DNA of 64,000 nucleotides from Hippasteria phrygiana (Eukaryota > Echinodermata > Asteroidea > Valvatida > Goniasteridae), in NCBI GenBank assembly GCA_037893225.1, contig JAZGUH010000026.1, positions 434,001 through 498,000 of the forward strand, written 5' to 3'. The number at the start of each line of letters is the position of its first letter. Within the stretch, counting starts at the first letter, position 1. The position numbers and the translations under genes were made by a program. The notes beneath the pieces are model-generated. The model saw only the letters and a program-made list of their open reading frames with translations, was not told the origin of the DNA and did no database searches. Shown here piece by piece: positions 1 to 10,380 of the stretch.

Positions 1-29
1 ATCCACCAATCGGATGGCTGGGATTTATT

Positions 30-1000
30 CAGGTGTTGCATAAAACCCAATATTGAATGTACATCATCCCGACGCAAATTTTATCTTATGAATAAAAGGG
101 GGACAATATGAGGTCCGCGATTGCCTGTGTTTACACTCTAGCCTACACCTAGTTACGGGGACAGTTCCTTTTGTTTAAAAAAATCTGACTGAGTTGTAGG
201 GATATTTCCTGTCCCCATAACGTTTTGGGTCTCTAGTAAAGGGATCTTGGGGTAAATTTGGGTTAGGGTTATATGAAAGAAAATAGACAGGAATACATAT
301 TAGGCTGATGTTGACAATTTTGGGTCGAAAGAATTTTCAGGGTTTTAGTATAGAGAGATTTTCCTTAAGCACACCATGGAGGAAGAAAACACACGAACCC
401 TATAAAATGTCCCCATAACCCAATGTACCAAAAGTATTTACACACTTGTGAACGTGTTGGGGTATTTAAACCTCGGATGAAAAATTCTGGAGAACAAAAG
501 AGAACAATATCGTCCGTGATTTCCAGCGTACATCCGCAAATGAGACAAACAAAAGAGGGAACAATAGGACGTCCGCGTTCGACGGTAGATATGCGTTTGT
601 GTGTGTGAACATGTATATGGTGTAAATCGAGGACGGGGAACAAAGGAATGATGTCAGAGAACAATGGGGTCTTCCAACTTAGGACCGTCCTCGATTGAAA
701 ACGTGTACAAAACAAATGAGAGGGGTTGCTAAAAAGTTAGAGTATAAACAAAAGAGGAACAATGGAACGTCCTCGATATATATACCATATACAAGACTTT
801 CCCAATACGTGCGAGGACAATGCTTTGTGTTTCCTATTGTTCCTTTAATATAACCCAACCCCATTGACTAAGCAAGTACTTCTACATGTGAGGACTGATT
901 TCAACAAAAGACTTGACCTGCGAGGACTTAAAGGTTTCTTTGTATTTCCTTTCTCCTCTTGTCCTCGGAGATATATACAGAACCTGTACAAAGGGACTGA
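30..1000. repeat. Repeat-rich leader with a degenerate GAACAAT...GGACGTCC motif
   Basis: No gene is recognised. An inverted pair, GTTACGGGGACAG (152-164) and CTGTCCCCATAAC (209-221), can fold, and a third TGTCCCCATAAC copy follows at about 410. From 480 to 960 variants of a motif close to GAGGAACAATAGGACGTCC recur five or six times at irregular spacing, many near-palindromic around GGACGTCC or CGAGGAC. Bases 31-95 are an inverted copy of 11098-11153 and 24488-24548. All of this recurs at 53974-54950. It reads as degenerate, non-autonomous repeat DNA. Confidence 0.5.
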
Positions 1001-1494
1001 ATAGGCCTCCACTAGGTAATTCTATGGGTAAGGATGTCTCCACAAGGAATTTTGTGTACAAAGTCTATGAGGGTTTGCTTAAGTACATAAGGTGTGAACA
1101 ATGCCATGTCTCCAGAGGGATGCAAAAACGTGAATGGGTGTGTATTTATGTGTTTCTGTCCATAATTTGATTATATGGGCACTGTAATACGGGCACTGTA
1201 TGAAGTTGAAGATACACAAAAGCCAAGCAATTTGTCTGTTTCGAACAGGCACATTTTGAACGGGCACTGCACTATACTCTTGATACATTTGCAAACTCAC
1301 TCTGTTATTACAAAACACAAACGGCAACACAAAAAAACATTTATGGTATTCAGTATCGAAATGCCGCAAAACAGCAGAAATACAATGTATGTATGGTCAT
1401 GGTGTCCATGTTACATGTACGTCTGCACACAGATTCATCAAATTCTTGCTATCCCTGCTATATTTGGACACTGACTGCCGTAAAAAATGTTTTT

Positions 1495-1778
1495 TATTGT
1501 TGCATAGTGTGTCTTTTAATTAGTGTACCTAATGAATTTTCCATATTTTAAAGTGTTGAAAAAACACAAAAATGAAAATTTTGGACACGGTGTCCATGTT
1601 ACGTCTGTGTTACGTCTGTGTTACGTCTGTGTTACGTCTGTGTTACGTCTGTGTTACGTCTGTGTTACGTCTGTGTTACGTCTGTGTTACGTCTGTGTTA
1701 CGTCTGTGTTACGTCTGTGTTACGTCTGTGTTACGTCTGTGTTACGTCTCAAAGACGGATGTCACATGAAATAACTGA
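1495..1778. repeat. Single arm of a fold-back element, with 11-bp minisatellite
   Basis: This segment is homologous to the right arm of the fold-back element at 14562-15948, but no left arm is seen in this module. Bases 1598-1750 have expanded into about 14 copies of the 11-mer GTTACGTCTGT. The open frames here are products of the 11-bp period (three units make 11 codons) and are not genes. The A2 copy has expanded a different 11-mer at the same site. Confidence 0.85.
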
Positions 1779-2490
1779 ATTAATGTAATGATGGTTTGAA
1801 TGATATGATCGTATCACACACTGTCTCAACCCTGTGGAATAACCCACATGTACAATGTCTGTCTTGTGTACACAAGACAGACAATCGTTTTTTGACAGCT
1901 CACGTGTGATTGTTCATGGTATTAATTATTAGCTGTTACTATCAACAATGCTGAAATAGAAACAAACGCTCGTCTTTCTGGAGTGCCGTAAAGAAACCAA
2001 CTGAAGGTAAATGTCATAGTACTCCAACTACATGTACTAAACAAGTGTAGCCTTGTAAACTCAGCCTTGTAAACTCAGCCCTGATCCTGGCAATGCCCCG
2101 ATATACCGGCCCGGATTCGCAATCTTGGTAGGCAGATCCGAGCTCAATATCCCGGTGGACAGGAGCTCAATCGCGGTGGGCCCGATGGCCCCGCGTCGTG
2201 GGTGGTGACTTCCATTCGTGTTGTCGGTCAAATCTTTAAAAGATTGTGTTTTTGTGCCATGTAGAAAATTCCATGGCAATAAGTCGTCTTCTACTTAAAA
2301 TTCAATTTTGCATCAAAATAAATAGAACTTCAAATCATGCACCTTAATGTTTAAATTGACATCTGATGCATCATCATGAAGTTACTTATAATTTTCATCT
2401 ACATGTATAACACTACCCTGTCTTGTTCATACCACATATCAGCCCCATTGAACCTACAACCCACCCGCACAGGGCTACCTTATTTAGCTA
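1779..2490. other. Intergenic stretch shared by all modules
   Basis: No gene is seen. The segment is conserved in B1 (15950-16600), B2, A2 and A3, and holds a GC-rich block at 2080-2200 with one copy of the word that became the 15-bp minisatellite in A2. It lies 3' of ZNF1. Confidence 0.5.
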
Positions 2491-3647
2491 ATTAGAATCA
2501 GGGTTGATAAAAATCATGATTTTTTTAATTTAAATCAATTGTTTTGATTTTTTTATCATCGTACCATTGGCATAAAACATTTGTTTCAAATAAGTCAATT
2601 TAAATGACCATCATTGAAAGTCAAGTATAACCACATACAATTGTTAATAAAATCAGTACTGAAATCCCTTTCATTGATCATATTCTTTTCTAGAATACAA
2701 AGTTTGTATTAAAATCTCTGTTATAGCATCACCATCATACTGCACATTTCTAATCCAAGTTGATAACAGGAACCCCCTTCCTCTCTACACACAACCATGG
2801 TGGAATATATTTAATGCAGTGACCATATTTTTTTACCGCACTGTTCTTATTTTGATCCTGTAAAAGTTGTTACGATTTTTGCGGTGGTGTCCTTCGGCGT
2901 CATTTTGCATTTGCAGCTGTAGAATGTGAACCAGACAATGGATCCAGAACTTCCAATGGACAGAGCACCATTGAAGATTTAGGCCTATGTTAAAATATAG
3001 ACGGTTTAGCAGAGACGATGAGGCAAAATTTAGAATTTAGGAAAACGTAAATATTTATTAAAAATCATTATAAGTCCCAACAATTGTCATTTTTATACAA
3101 CTCAGCAGAAAGTCTTTAATGCCTGATGAACTGGATAAAAAAATCGCCACTCGGGGAGGGGAAGGGAAGGTGGGAGGGGAAGGGAAGGTGGGAGGGAAAG
3201 GGAAGGTGGGAGGGGGTCGGGAAGGTGGGAGGGGGTCGGGAAGGTGAGAGGGGGGTCGGGGCGGGGGAGGGGGTCAGGTCAGGTCGGGGGTATCAATTGA
3301 TAGGCGCATTACAACATGCATGAGTTATTTAAACCTGTATGTACATGTATGAGAGGAATACTGTATCATACATGCAGGTAGTACATTACACACACAATGT
3401 ACTTCAGAATCATGCATTGTACACAAGATAAATGTAGTACACTGATTCAGGAAACTGGGCTTATACATTTCTTTAGAGTGAGTATAAGCGATTTAAAGTT
3501 AATGACAGTCAGGTTTGAATAACAGAAATTGTTTTTACATTAAAAAAATAACAGAAATATAAAAAAAATCCAAACATGATTTTTATTAGTGATTTTTTTC
3601 CAGTGATTTAAATCGAGTGATTTAAATCAAACAACCCTGATTAGAAT
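2491..3647. mobile_element. hAT-type DNA element with 8-bp TSD
   Basis: Element 2499-3639 (1141 bp) has termini CAGGGTTG and CAACCCTG and lies between two copies of ATTAGAAT (2491-2498 and 3640-3647). The empty site with a single ATTAGAAT is seen in A2 near 57515, so this insertion postdates the A1/A2 duplication. The 8-bp TSD and CAGGG ends are hAT hallmarks. Subterminal AT-rich inverted words (TGATTTAAATC-like) are visible. No intact transposase is seen, so it is probably non-autonomous. Confidence 0.88.
3152..3290. repeat. G-rich degenerate minisatellite inside the hAT element
   Basis: The plus strand is an almost uninterrupted series of G runs with period about 15-18 bp (words such as GGGAAGGTGGGAGGGG). 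Many G-runs of three or more at short spacing make G-quadruplex formation plausible. The short glycine-rich ORF here is a by-product of composition. Confidence 0.8.
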
Positions 3648-3911
3648 AATCAGTTTCATGGAAATTGTTGCAATTCTGGGTTTTTTTCAATTCCACTAAG
3701 TGACACTCAGTTTGTGAACTGACATGTAAGCACTGTGTGCACGACCCCGTACATTAAAGAATTATTTTTGTTTTCAAAAACTGATATGGATCCGCCTTTC
3801 ATTTAAACCAAGCGCACACACACACACGTACAAATGTAAGATAATTGCAACCTTGCGCCCGTTTTAGACAACGCGGACTAACTACATTCAGTCAATAGAG
3901 GGCAGTTTTCC

Positions 3912-3937
3912 AATGATTGTTCGGCTGAACAATCATT
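3912..3937. other. Hairpin 3' of ZNF1, conserved between modules
   Basis: Perfect 11-bp stem AATGATTGTTC / GAACAATCATT with a 4-nt loop. The same position has a 15-bp perfect stem in B1 (16884-16919) and B2 (31290-31325), and a stem with one G-T pair in A2 (58115-58153). It lies roughly 370 bp beyond the stop of ZNF1 in its transcription direction and is absent from A3, which has a deletion there. It could be a 3' processing structure or a remnant of a small palindromic element. Confidence 0.6.
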
Positions 3938-4156
3938 AAAAAAACGATATAAATTTCCACTTTTCTTATAAACGACAGCACACCCGGTGCCATCATTTCA
4001 CGGGATGATTGAGACTACTATTAACTTACAGTCTAGTGAGGTATTTCATAATAATTCAGTAAACAAAAATTACCAAGATTACCAATCGTGTACACTGCTT
4101 CTAAATAAATTCTTCAAATCTAGTTGCTGGTTTTTACTTTTGTCTCGCATTTCTTC

Positions 4157-4310
4157 CTATGGCCTGGTTATATTTAGTTTAATTGAATGTGGTCCACGTA
4201 ACAATATACATGTAGATGACTTCTCAGTGGTGTGAATCCAATCGTGTGTCACTAGATTTGTGCTTCTTTCCGTGAAGGATTTACCAGAAATGTTGCACAC
4301 ACGTGGCTTC
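4157..4310 (-). pseudogene. Frameshifted C-terminal tail of ZNF1
   Basis: Downstream of the ZNF1 stop, another frame continues the protein: a finger beginning [10 protein letters not shown] with the second Cys replaced by Ser, then WIHTTEK and a non-finger tail with [12 protein letters not shown]. The same tail is in frame with the fingers in ZNF5. It is out of frame here because the preceding repeat unit is 82 bp, not 84. It stays open in ZNF1 and ZNF4 but carries further damage in ZNF2 and ZNF3, so it was coding until recently. Confidence 0.75.
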
Positions 4311-5861
4311 TCATTGGTGTGGATCCTGTGGTGACTCAATGGGGCTTCTTCCTGTGAAAGATTCGCCACAAATGTCAGACACAAATGGCTTCTCATTGGT
4401 GTGGATCCTATGGTGTTGAACTAGATTGCTTTTATCTGTGAAGGATTTGCCACAAACATCGCATACAAATGGCTTCTCATTGGTGTGGATCCACTGGTGT
4501 GCCACCATTTCGCCTTTCTGTGTGAAGGATTTGCCACAAACATCGCATACAAATGGCTTCTCATTGGTGTGGATCCTCTGGTGTGACACCAGATCGCCTT
4601 TCCGTGTGAAGGATTTGCCACAAACATCGCATACAAATGGCTTCTCATTGGTGTGGATCCTCTGGTGTGACACCAGATCGCCTTTCCGTGTGGAGGATTT
4701 GCCACAAACATCGCATACAAATGGCTTCTCATTGGTGTGGATCCACTGGTGTGCCACTAAATCGCCTTTCTGTGTGAAGGATTTGCCACAAACATCGCAT
4801 ACAAATGGCTTCTCATTGGTGTGGATCCTCTGGTGTCTCACTAGATTGCCTTTCTGGGTGAAGGATTTGCCACAAACATTGCATACAAATGGCTTCTCAT
4901 TGGTGTGGATCCTCTGGTGTGTCACCAGATCGCCTTTCCGTTTGGAGGATTTGCCACAAACATCGCATACAAATGGCTTCTCATTGGTGTGGATCCTCTG
5001 GTGTGACACTAGACTGCTTTTCTGTGTGAAGGATTTGCCACAAACATCGCATACAAATGGCTTCTCATTGGTGTGGATCCTCTGGTGTGTCACCAGATCG
5101 CCTTTCCGTGTGAAGGATTTGCCACAAACATCGCATACAAATGGCTTCTCATTGGTGTGGATCCTCTGGTGTCTCACTAGATTGCTTTTATCTGTGAAGG
5201 ATTTGCCACAAACATCGCATACAAATGGCTTCTCATTGGTGTGGATCCTCTGGTGTGTCACCAGACTGCCTTTCTCTGTGAAGGATTTGCCACAAACATC
5301 GCATACAAATGGCTTCTCATTGGTGTGGATCCAATTGTGTCTCACCAATTCGCCTTTCTGTATGAAGGATTTGCCACAAACATCGCATACAAATGGCTTC
5401 TCATTGGTGTGGATCCTCTGGTGTCTCACCAGATCGCATTTCTGCATGAAGGATTTGCCACAAACATCGCATACAAATGGCTTCTCATTGGTGTGGATCC
5501 TCTGGTGTGTCACTAGACTGCTTTTCTGCATGAAGGATTTGCCACAAACATCGCATACAAATGGCTTCTCATTGGTGTGGATCCTCTGGTGTGACACTAG
5601 ACTGCTTTTCTGCATGAAGGATTTGCCACAAACATCGCATACAAATGGCCTCTTATTGGTGTGGATCCTCTGGTGTCTCACTAGACTGCTTTTCTGCATG
5701 AAGGATTTGCCACAAACATCGCATACAAATGGCTTCTCATTGGTGTGGATCCTCTGGTGCTTTACAAGACCACTTCTCACCTTTAAGGATTTATTGCACA
5801 CAAATGGCTTCTTCCTTGGGTGCGTCTTTTGAGGGTTGTTTAAGTTTCTTCTCTTCTTCAT
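4311..5861 (-). CDS. C2H2 zinc-finger protein, 16 fingers (ZNF1)
   Basis: Probable sequence-specific DNA-binding nuclear protein, 516 aa from the first ATG, which follows a conserved splice acceptor. The N-terminus begins MKKRR, a possible nuclear signal, and has no recognisable KRAB, BTB, SET or ZAD domain. A degenerate first finger lacks its second Cys. Sixteen consecutive 28-residue fingers follow (CxxCx3Fx5Lx2Hx3H) joined by TNEKP linkers where the usual linker is TGEKP. Contact positions -1, 2, 3 and 6 vary (QSSR, QSSS, QCDR, EGST, DSNR, RGDT, QGNR, DSNQ) on an otherwise nearly constant frame. Two fingers have Ser at the usual Phe. The last unit (VSDICGESF) has lost its first Cys and His pair through a frameshift and ends the protein. 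The gene is probably spliced to a short upstream exon. Family assignment is firm; target and role are unknown. Confidence 0.9.
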   Translation of the reverse strand: MKKRRNLNNPQKTHPRKKPFVCNKSLKVRSGLVKHQRIHTNEKPFVCDVCGKSFMQKSSLVRHQRIHTNKRPFVCDVCGKSFMQKSSLVSHQRIHTNEKPFVCDVCGKSFMQKSSLVTHQRIHTNEKPFVCDVCGKSFMQKCDLVRHQRIHTNEKPFVCDVCGKSFIQKGELVRHNWIHTNEKPFVCDVCGKSFTEKGSLVTHQRIHTNEKPFVCDVCGKSFTDKSNLVRHQRIHTNEKPFVCDVCGKSFTRKGDLVTHQRIHTNEKPFVCDVCGKSFTQKSSLVSHQRIHTNEKPFVCDVCGKSSKRKGDLVTHQRIHTNEKPFVCNVCGKSFTQKGNLVRHQRIHTNEKPFVCDVCGKSFTQKGDLVAHQWIHTNEKPFVCDVCGKSSTRKGDLVSHQRIHTNEKPFVCDVCGKSFTRKGDLVSHQRIHTNEKPFVCDVCGKSFTQKGEMVAHQWIHTNEKPFVCDVCGKSFTDKSNLVQHHRIHTNEKPFVSDICGESFTGRSPIESPQDPHQ

Positions 5862-5873
5862 GCTTGGTACGTG

Positions 5874-5897
5874 CTGCAAGGAGATTCAACATTAGCA
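5874..5897 (-). promoter_or_regulatory. 3' splice site before the ZNF1 coding exon
   Basis: Read on the minus strand: a branch-point-like TGCTAAT, a short pyrimidine-rich stretch, then CCTTGCAG, 12 nt before the first ATG. Equivalents precede ZNF2 (near 18941), ZNF3 (near 34268) and ZNF4 (near 60092). Conservation supports an intron directly upstream, so the long exon is probably exon 2. Confidence 0.5.
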
Positions 5898-6304
5898 TTT
5901 ATGTAGGCCTACCAGTAAAGATTGTAAAAACACACCACACTGAGGGGCATTATGACGTAATATTTCGGCATACAATTAACTTTGCAATATACACTGTATA
6001 TACAAAATATGATTACGATCCGAGGTTGCTTGATGATAAAAATGCCAGTTAAAAATCTACGGGATTTAAGATAGAACTAAAATAAGAAATGAAGCAAATG
6101 ACTATTTTGGTTCTGATCAACCGTGCAATGACCATGAATTTCATGCAGTGATCGATGGCACATCGTTAATTATGCATGCACCATGACTTTGGCTTTTAAT
6201 ACAATCGCTACAAAAAAAAAGTATTATATTTGTACCGACACCTCTTGTTGCTTGTATACAATGTACAAGAGTCGTGAATAGTTTAACCCCTTGAGTAAAA
6301 AGGT
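5898..6304 (-). other. Putative leader intron and 5' exon of ZNF1
   Basis: No protein-coding signal is seen. The stretch between the TATA box and the splice acceptor is conserved in B1, partly in B2, and in A2, where it holds a transposon. A weak donor candidate reading AAGAG/GTGTC on the minus strand would leave a short non-coding first exon. Transcript evidence is lacking. Confidence 0.35.
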
Positions 6305-6312
6305 TATTTATA
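6305..6312 (-). promoter_or_regulatory. TATA box candidate of ZNF1
   Basis: Minus-strand TATAAATA directly downstream of a GC-rich block (6313-6350, with GCCGGC and GGCGCC). It is kept at the same relative position upstream of ZNF2 (19379-19386) and ZNF4 (61891-61898), and is missing upstream of ZNF3. It lies about 430 bp upstream of the splice acceptor. The promoter call is inferred from sequence alone. Confidence 0.4.
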
Positions 6313-6575
6313 GTGAGGCGCCGGGGTGCCGGCCGGCCTGTGCCGGCAAGTGGAACAGACACAAGAGGCTTGTGCAGTCAAGCGTAACATACACAATAAT
6401 CCAACAATGGATTGAAAATGCAGAAAATGGCGGGTACAGATGTCATTCGGCCTGGTGGCAATTTTTGTTTGCGTCGATCTATTGCATCATCCGGCTTCAA
6501 AGGGTTAGAAGAATTTTTGTGAAATGTTTCTCGATGCAGCATGCATGTTTGGGTCTGCATTTTGGGTAGCATTAT

Positions 6576-6661
6576 ACAAATACTACATGGTTAGAGGGAA
6601 AATAGGGCAATCTATTTTTCCCGAGGCACTTGCTATACTGGGTAGGCCTGTACAGCAAGTA
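6576..6661. repeat. Truncated fold-back element
   Basis: Left arm and loop of the inverted repeat found complete at 62168-62308. Here the right arm is cut after about 13 bp by the element starting at the next base. The same truncation occurs in B2, so it predates the B1/B2 duplication. Confidence 0.6.
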
Positions 6662-6800
6662 CAGTCGACTCTCGTTAATACGAGGTCCTCCGGACTTACG
6701 CAAATATCTCGTATTATCCGGGCTCTCCTCCTATCTGGGCTGCAGGTTTTCCCCTTGTGTATAAATGTGACGTGTGGATAGGCCCCAAACACAATGTAAA
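6662..6800 (+). mobile_element. Pogo/Tigger-like terminal fragment
   Basis: Starts with CAGTCGACTCTCGTTAATAC directly after a TA dinucleotide. That is the kind of terminus and TA target used by pogo/Tigger-type Tc1-mariner elements, and inner inverted words (CTCGTATTATCCGG) follow. No matching right end is seen nearby, so this is a fragment. The right boundary is approximate. The copy in B2 starts at 19737. Confidence 0.5.
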
Positions 6801-7138
6801 CGCCATGGACATCGTGTCGATAAAATTGTGTTGCTTTAAATTGGTTATGAAAATGTTGCAAGCAGATTCTTAATAAAACAAACAGTAATATTTAATAAAA
6901 CAACACCTGATCACAAGAACAAGACCGCTGGAGTTCGCCGACCAGGCGATTTGAGATGCATAGATCACTGCAAAACCGCTGCATTAGCTACACGCAAGTA
7001 AGTATTTAGTTGGTAACCATCACGGAAACTAGTATAAGGCACAAAAAGGAGGAAACCAGTGCATTTTTTGTGGACAACAGGGGGCGTTTCTCGATCGTGG
7101 GGGGTCTTCATTAATGACTAGTTTTTACGGTAAAAACT
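6801..7138. other. Intergenic stretch, nothing recognised
   Basis: Conserved in B2 (about 19876-20205). No coding or repeat structure is identified. Confidence 0.4.
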
Positions 7139-7210
7139 GGCAGGAGCGGGATTCGAATCTGCGACCTCCGGGTTACCGTACCGGCGCTCTACCAACTGAG
7201 CTATCTTGCC
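7139..7210 (-). tRNA. tRNA-like gene or tRNA-derived repeat
   Basis: The minus strand has a 72-nt tRNA-like sequence: acceptor arms GGCAAGA / TCCTGCC with one mismatch, an A box TAGCTCAGTTGG, a D arm, a CCGG-based anticodon stem and a T arm around TTCGAAT. A T5 run just beyond the 3' end could terminate Pol III. Position 33 is C instead of T, the nominal anticodon would be GGT (Thr), and this copy has two T-stem mismatches, so a functional tRNA is doubtful. The upstream flank carries the dispersed word AGTGCAGTGCCCGTTC, which favours a tRNA-derived repeat. Confidence 0.5.
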
Positions 7211-7640
7211 CTGCAAATTTTGAACGGGCACTGCACTCCCAGGAGAAAATTCCAGTTGAATCCCATTGTGTCCCATTGAAAACTGTAATGGGACCCAACT
7301 GGTGCTTACGGGTGTCAATGGGACTGAACAGGATCCCTTTATTTCAATGGGAAATTCATTATAACCTGAAGAGTTGTATTAACTGGACCTAATGGGATTC
7401 AATGGGTCACACCCTTCTTCAACTGGAGTATATGGGATCCCGTAAGAATTCAACGGGATGACTAGGTTTTCAACGGGAAAGTGTTTTTCAAGGAATGTAT
7501 TAACTAGACTTAAGGGATGCATTAAATGGGTTCTATTAATTTCAATGGGAAATCGATGTGATTCATTTGATTTTTGTTCGATATACGGGACAATTCAAGC
7601 CAAGATATAGTCGTTTTTCGCTGCAATTGTTTGTCGTATC
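7211..7640. repeat. Degenerate near-palindromic ATGGGATCCCAT repeats
   Basis: A loose series of words built on CAATGGGA, GGGATCCC, TCAACGGGA and their complements, in both orientations and at irregular spacing. No ORF is convincing. The segment recurs at about 20278-20710, and a smaller cluster lies at 8806-8890. Confidence 0.55.
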
Positions 7641-8442
7641 TGCGCTGAAATCTCAACATCTGCTAGAACATTAGATCCTGGGTGACATGGGAGCATTTAC
7701 TGCATGTAATGGTGAGTTTATTGAGGTCATTTTCGTGACATTTGAACGATTTATTTGGCATGTACGCACAGTGCCCCATTGTTTATTGTTTATGTCCCTT
7801 GTATGTGCATGTATATTATACATGTATAGCCAGCATTAGCTAGGTATAGCATACCTGTCATGTATGTGCGTGGAGACCCGGCCAGGTGTACGGTGGCACG
7901 GCATGCACACTCCGACTCCCCCCCCCCCCCCCCCCAAACTTTTGTTGGAGTGTTGGCTAAACTAAATTTCCCTTGATGAGCTTTAGGTTAAGCCTAATTT
8001 AGTTGAATATTTGAACAAAGATTTTAGTAGGCCCTAGGCCTGTCTTGAAATTAAATGGCAAAATGGGGATGTCCGGAAATTGGGTACAAAGTCGGCCGAT
8101 CAAACCATGGAGGAATTTCTGCCAGCTGTACTCTATCTTTCGAGGCTGCCTCTTTTTTGCTTCTTAAAGAAACAGCATTTTTTGGCTTTAATATTAATAA
8201 ATGCCATAATTATAAAGAAGAGAAGAGAGGAAATACTGTAGGCCTATACACCAAGCCTATTTAGTCCTATTAAAGGCTATAGCATGTTTTGAATCGTCAA
8301 TGTCGGTGAAAGACATCTTGAAAAATACATGTACATGTATGTATGTCCCTCTCCAGAAACTTAGCCAAACAAAAAAATTGTGTTAACCAATTTATTTCAA
8401 ATTTGTCTCATTTTTTTAATTTTGTGCTCTTTCCTTGCGCAG
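7641..8442. other. Intergenic stretch with poly-C tract
   Basis: Contains a C run at about 7917-7935 whose length differs in the B2 copy. A 69-codon ORF starting near 8055 is identical in B2, but near-identity of the whole region makes that uninformative. No gene is recognised. Confidence 0.4.
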
Positions 8443-8568
8443 TGGTGTATTTCACTTGAAGAGGAGCACGAAGGAACTAAAGCTGATTATCTACAAGGGG
8501 ATGCTGTGCTTGGAACTGACAACCTACCAAGCTTCATTGATGGGCAGATCAACAAGAGTACTTCATAA
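8443..8568 (+). CDS. Candidate terminal exon, unknown gene
   Basis: A long T-rich tract ending TTCCTTGCGCAG looks like a strong 3' splice site. It opens directly into 41 codons (beginning WCISLEEEHEG, rich in acidic residues, ending NKSTS) and a TAA. The B2 copy (21508-21633) keeps splice site, frame and stop, with one visible Val-to-Ala change. No domain is recognised and no partner exon is identified. It could be the last exon of a small gene or a chance frame in a duplicated region. Confidence 0.25.
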   Translation, partial: WCISLEEEHEGTKADYLQGDAVLGTDNLPSFIDGQINKSTS

Positions 8569-9962
8569 TCTTTCAAAAAGGAGTTGAATTTCATTGTTTG
8601 TTAAAAATATGAATTAAAAATCTATAATAGTGCATGGCCTACGACAATGGAAAATTAAGAAATTATCACGATTTAACTTATTTTCACAGTTGGCTGCACA
8701 TGCTTTGTGATTTACATGTACAATGTATATGGTAAAAGTTACACGAGATATCCTTGATGCAACCCACAGATCTAGTTCAAATAAAAGGACTTAATGGCAT
8801 CACGTCGTGAATCCAATGGGATCCCCTTCAGTAGGAGCCACTGGGATCCCATTTAATGGAAACAAATGTGAGCCAAATGGGATCCCATTCATTGCATGTA
8901 TTCACAGTCTGGTTATGCTGCACTCGCATAGTTTAAGCCGTTGCCCGGATCGGGTCTTTTGTGGCTACGGCTTCGAATTTGGCCATTGACAGGCTACAGT
9001 GAAGAGTTGTAGCCATTGATAATAATGTCTGTGAGATAGTCTTACATCGGGATGCTACTAGGCGTGTTGCCAAAATACTGCACAAACGCTATGACAACAC
9101 GAACCATTCAAATTGTCTCTTAACGGGATTTTCTGTCAGATGTACCCCAGAAATATATGTGCACAAGAAGTATCCCAAGACACACATAAAATCAGGCGTA
9201 CAAAGGTTTTTTTAAAGTAATATTTATTGATTTCTTTGTAACATATTGTCAGGTAAAGTCGGAAGTAGATAGTATCGATTCTTGGCATATTTATATAGTG
9301 ATTGGTATCGATATGATTAAAAGCTATTGAATTATGCACTATTCGAAAATCACCGGAATCGCTGGTTCAGTAATAATCAATTGCTGCAACAGAATCGAAG
9401 CACAGCCTACACCGGGTTTGAACTCTTGAATCTGACACAAAAAAACCTTTGCACACTAGTAATCACCAGAAAGGTTTCAAGTTAGTCGTTAGCTTCACTT
9501 CCATGGGATTCGCATTCTTGTAAAAACCCCACTTCCAAAGAATCTCCTGAAAACTACGACAGCAATAGAGGAAATCAACGAATATCACTGCTTGTAAAAG
9601 GCTACTATGCAAATCAATTACACAACACCATTATGCCTATTCAAACGCAAATAAGCGCCTCATTGCTTAAAGAAACTGATCTGACGTCACTTGTACAACA
9701 CAAAGGGTAAACTGTAGATCTGCACAATGAGCAAAACTAAGTTGGCGGAGGAAACATACGTGCCTATTGGTCCTCGTTCATAGCGCACGTGCATGCATTG
9801 CATCGTTGGTGTAGTCTTGTTCAAGTGCAAAAAACGCAGTGAACTTAGTCTTGAGAAAAGACTAAAAGCAGCGCGCGTGCATTGCGTGCATTGCATGCAT
9901 TGTACATGTACATGGGTAATTCCACGGGGTTGGGTCACGATGTGTGACATTTATCCATATCT
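8569..9962. other. Intergenic stretch with short palindromic repeats
   Basis: Near 8806-8890 are three near-palindromes of the form AATGGGATCCCATT. B2 carries about 290 extra bases at the position equivalent to 8752, with no TSD, so the difference is probably a deletion here. The remainder is unique-looking and nearly identical to 22.1-23.3 kb. No gene is recognised. Confidence 0.4.
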
Positions 9963-10380
9963 TTAACCCTAACAATCCCCATCCAGCCAAACTCCAACAC
10001 CAGGTTTTGTTGGAATCTGACGGGTTAGGTACTGTGTACTTTTGATGTGGTGTTGGATTTTGTTGGATTTTGACGGGATGGGTACTGTAGCTGCACCGTA
10101 ACAGTGTTGGGTTTTGACTGATTGGGGAAGGTTGGTTCGAGCAATGGCTACATAGAGATCTGGTGTTGGGACATGTGTGTGGCTGTGAGTTTTGTTTGAC
10201 ATGCACTGAACAATGGGGTATGGAGGTAGAACAAACAATGGAATCAACAGCTTGTATAGTCTTACATAATAGTTCTAAGGAACACATACACTGAATAATG
10301 TATGTTGCATAATTAGGGCTTGAATATTTTGCACATGAACACAGTTTTTGGATTTTGACTGGATGGGTACTGGATGTCCC
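9963..10380. repeat. Repeat starting TTAACCCTAAC with TTGGATTTTGACGGG words
   Basis: Begins with TTAA followed by CCCTAAC, the terminal signature of the TTAA-flanked elements at 35364-35588 and 57111-57475. Inside, imperfect copies of GTTGGATTTTGACGGG followed by GGGTACTG recur about every 60-70 bp. The right end is unclear. The copy in B2 starts at 23367. Confidence 0.5.

Larger units (their letters stand above)
1..5879. repeat. Duplicated module A1 (ZNF1 and its 3' flank)
   Basis: Paralogous module. Its first base aligns with 53945, and the match runs through the zinc-finger gene and its 5' flank, interrupted by insertions private to each copy. Compared with A2 it has a private hAT element, lacks about 310 bp present at 55160-55490, and lacks the insertions at 57111-57475 and 57578-57909. 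From about 900 onward it is also a more diverged relative of 15.0-18.9 kb in module B1. The homology reaches the left window edge, so the true boundary lies outside. Confidence 0.85.

Noticed and set aside
3126..3323. Glycine-rich 65-codon ORF
   Set aside because: By-product of the G-rich minisatellite inside the hAT element.
4426..5832. Plus-strand open frame of 468 codons opposite ZNF1 (and similar frames opposite ZNF2-ZNF4)
   Set aside because: The 84-bp unit happens to lack stops in the antisense frames, so arrays give long mirror ORFs. There is no domain, and variation follows the codons of the zinc-finger strand.
7139..7210. Ordinary tRNA-Thr(GGT) gene
   Set aside because: C at position 33, stem mismatches and the dispersed upstream flank argue against a standard tRNA; kept only as tRNA-like.
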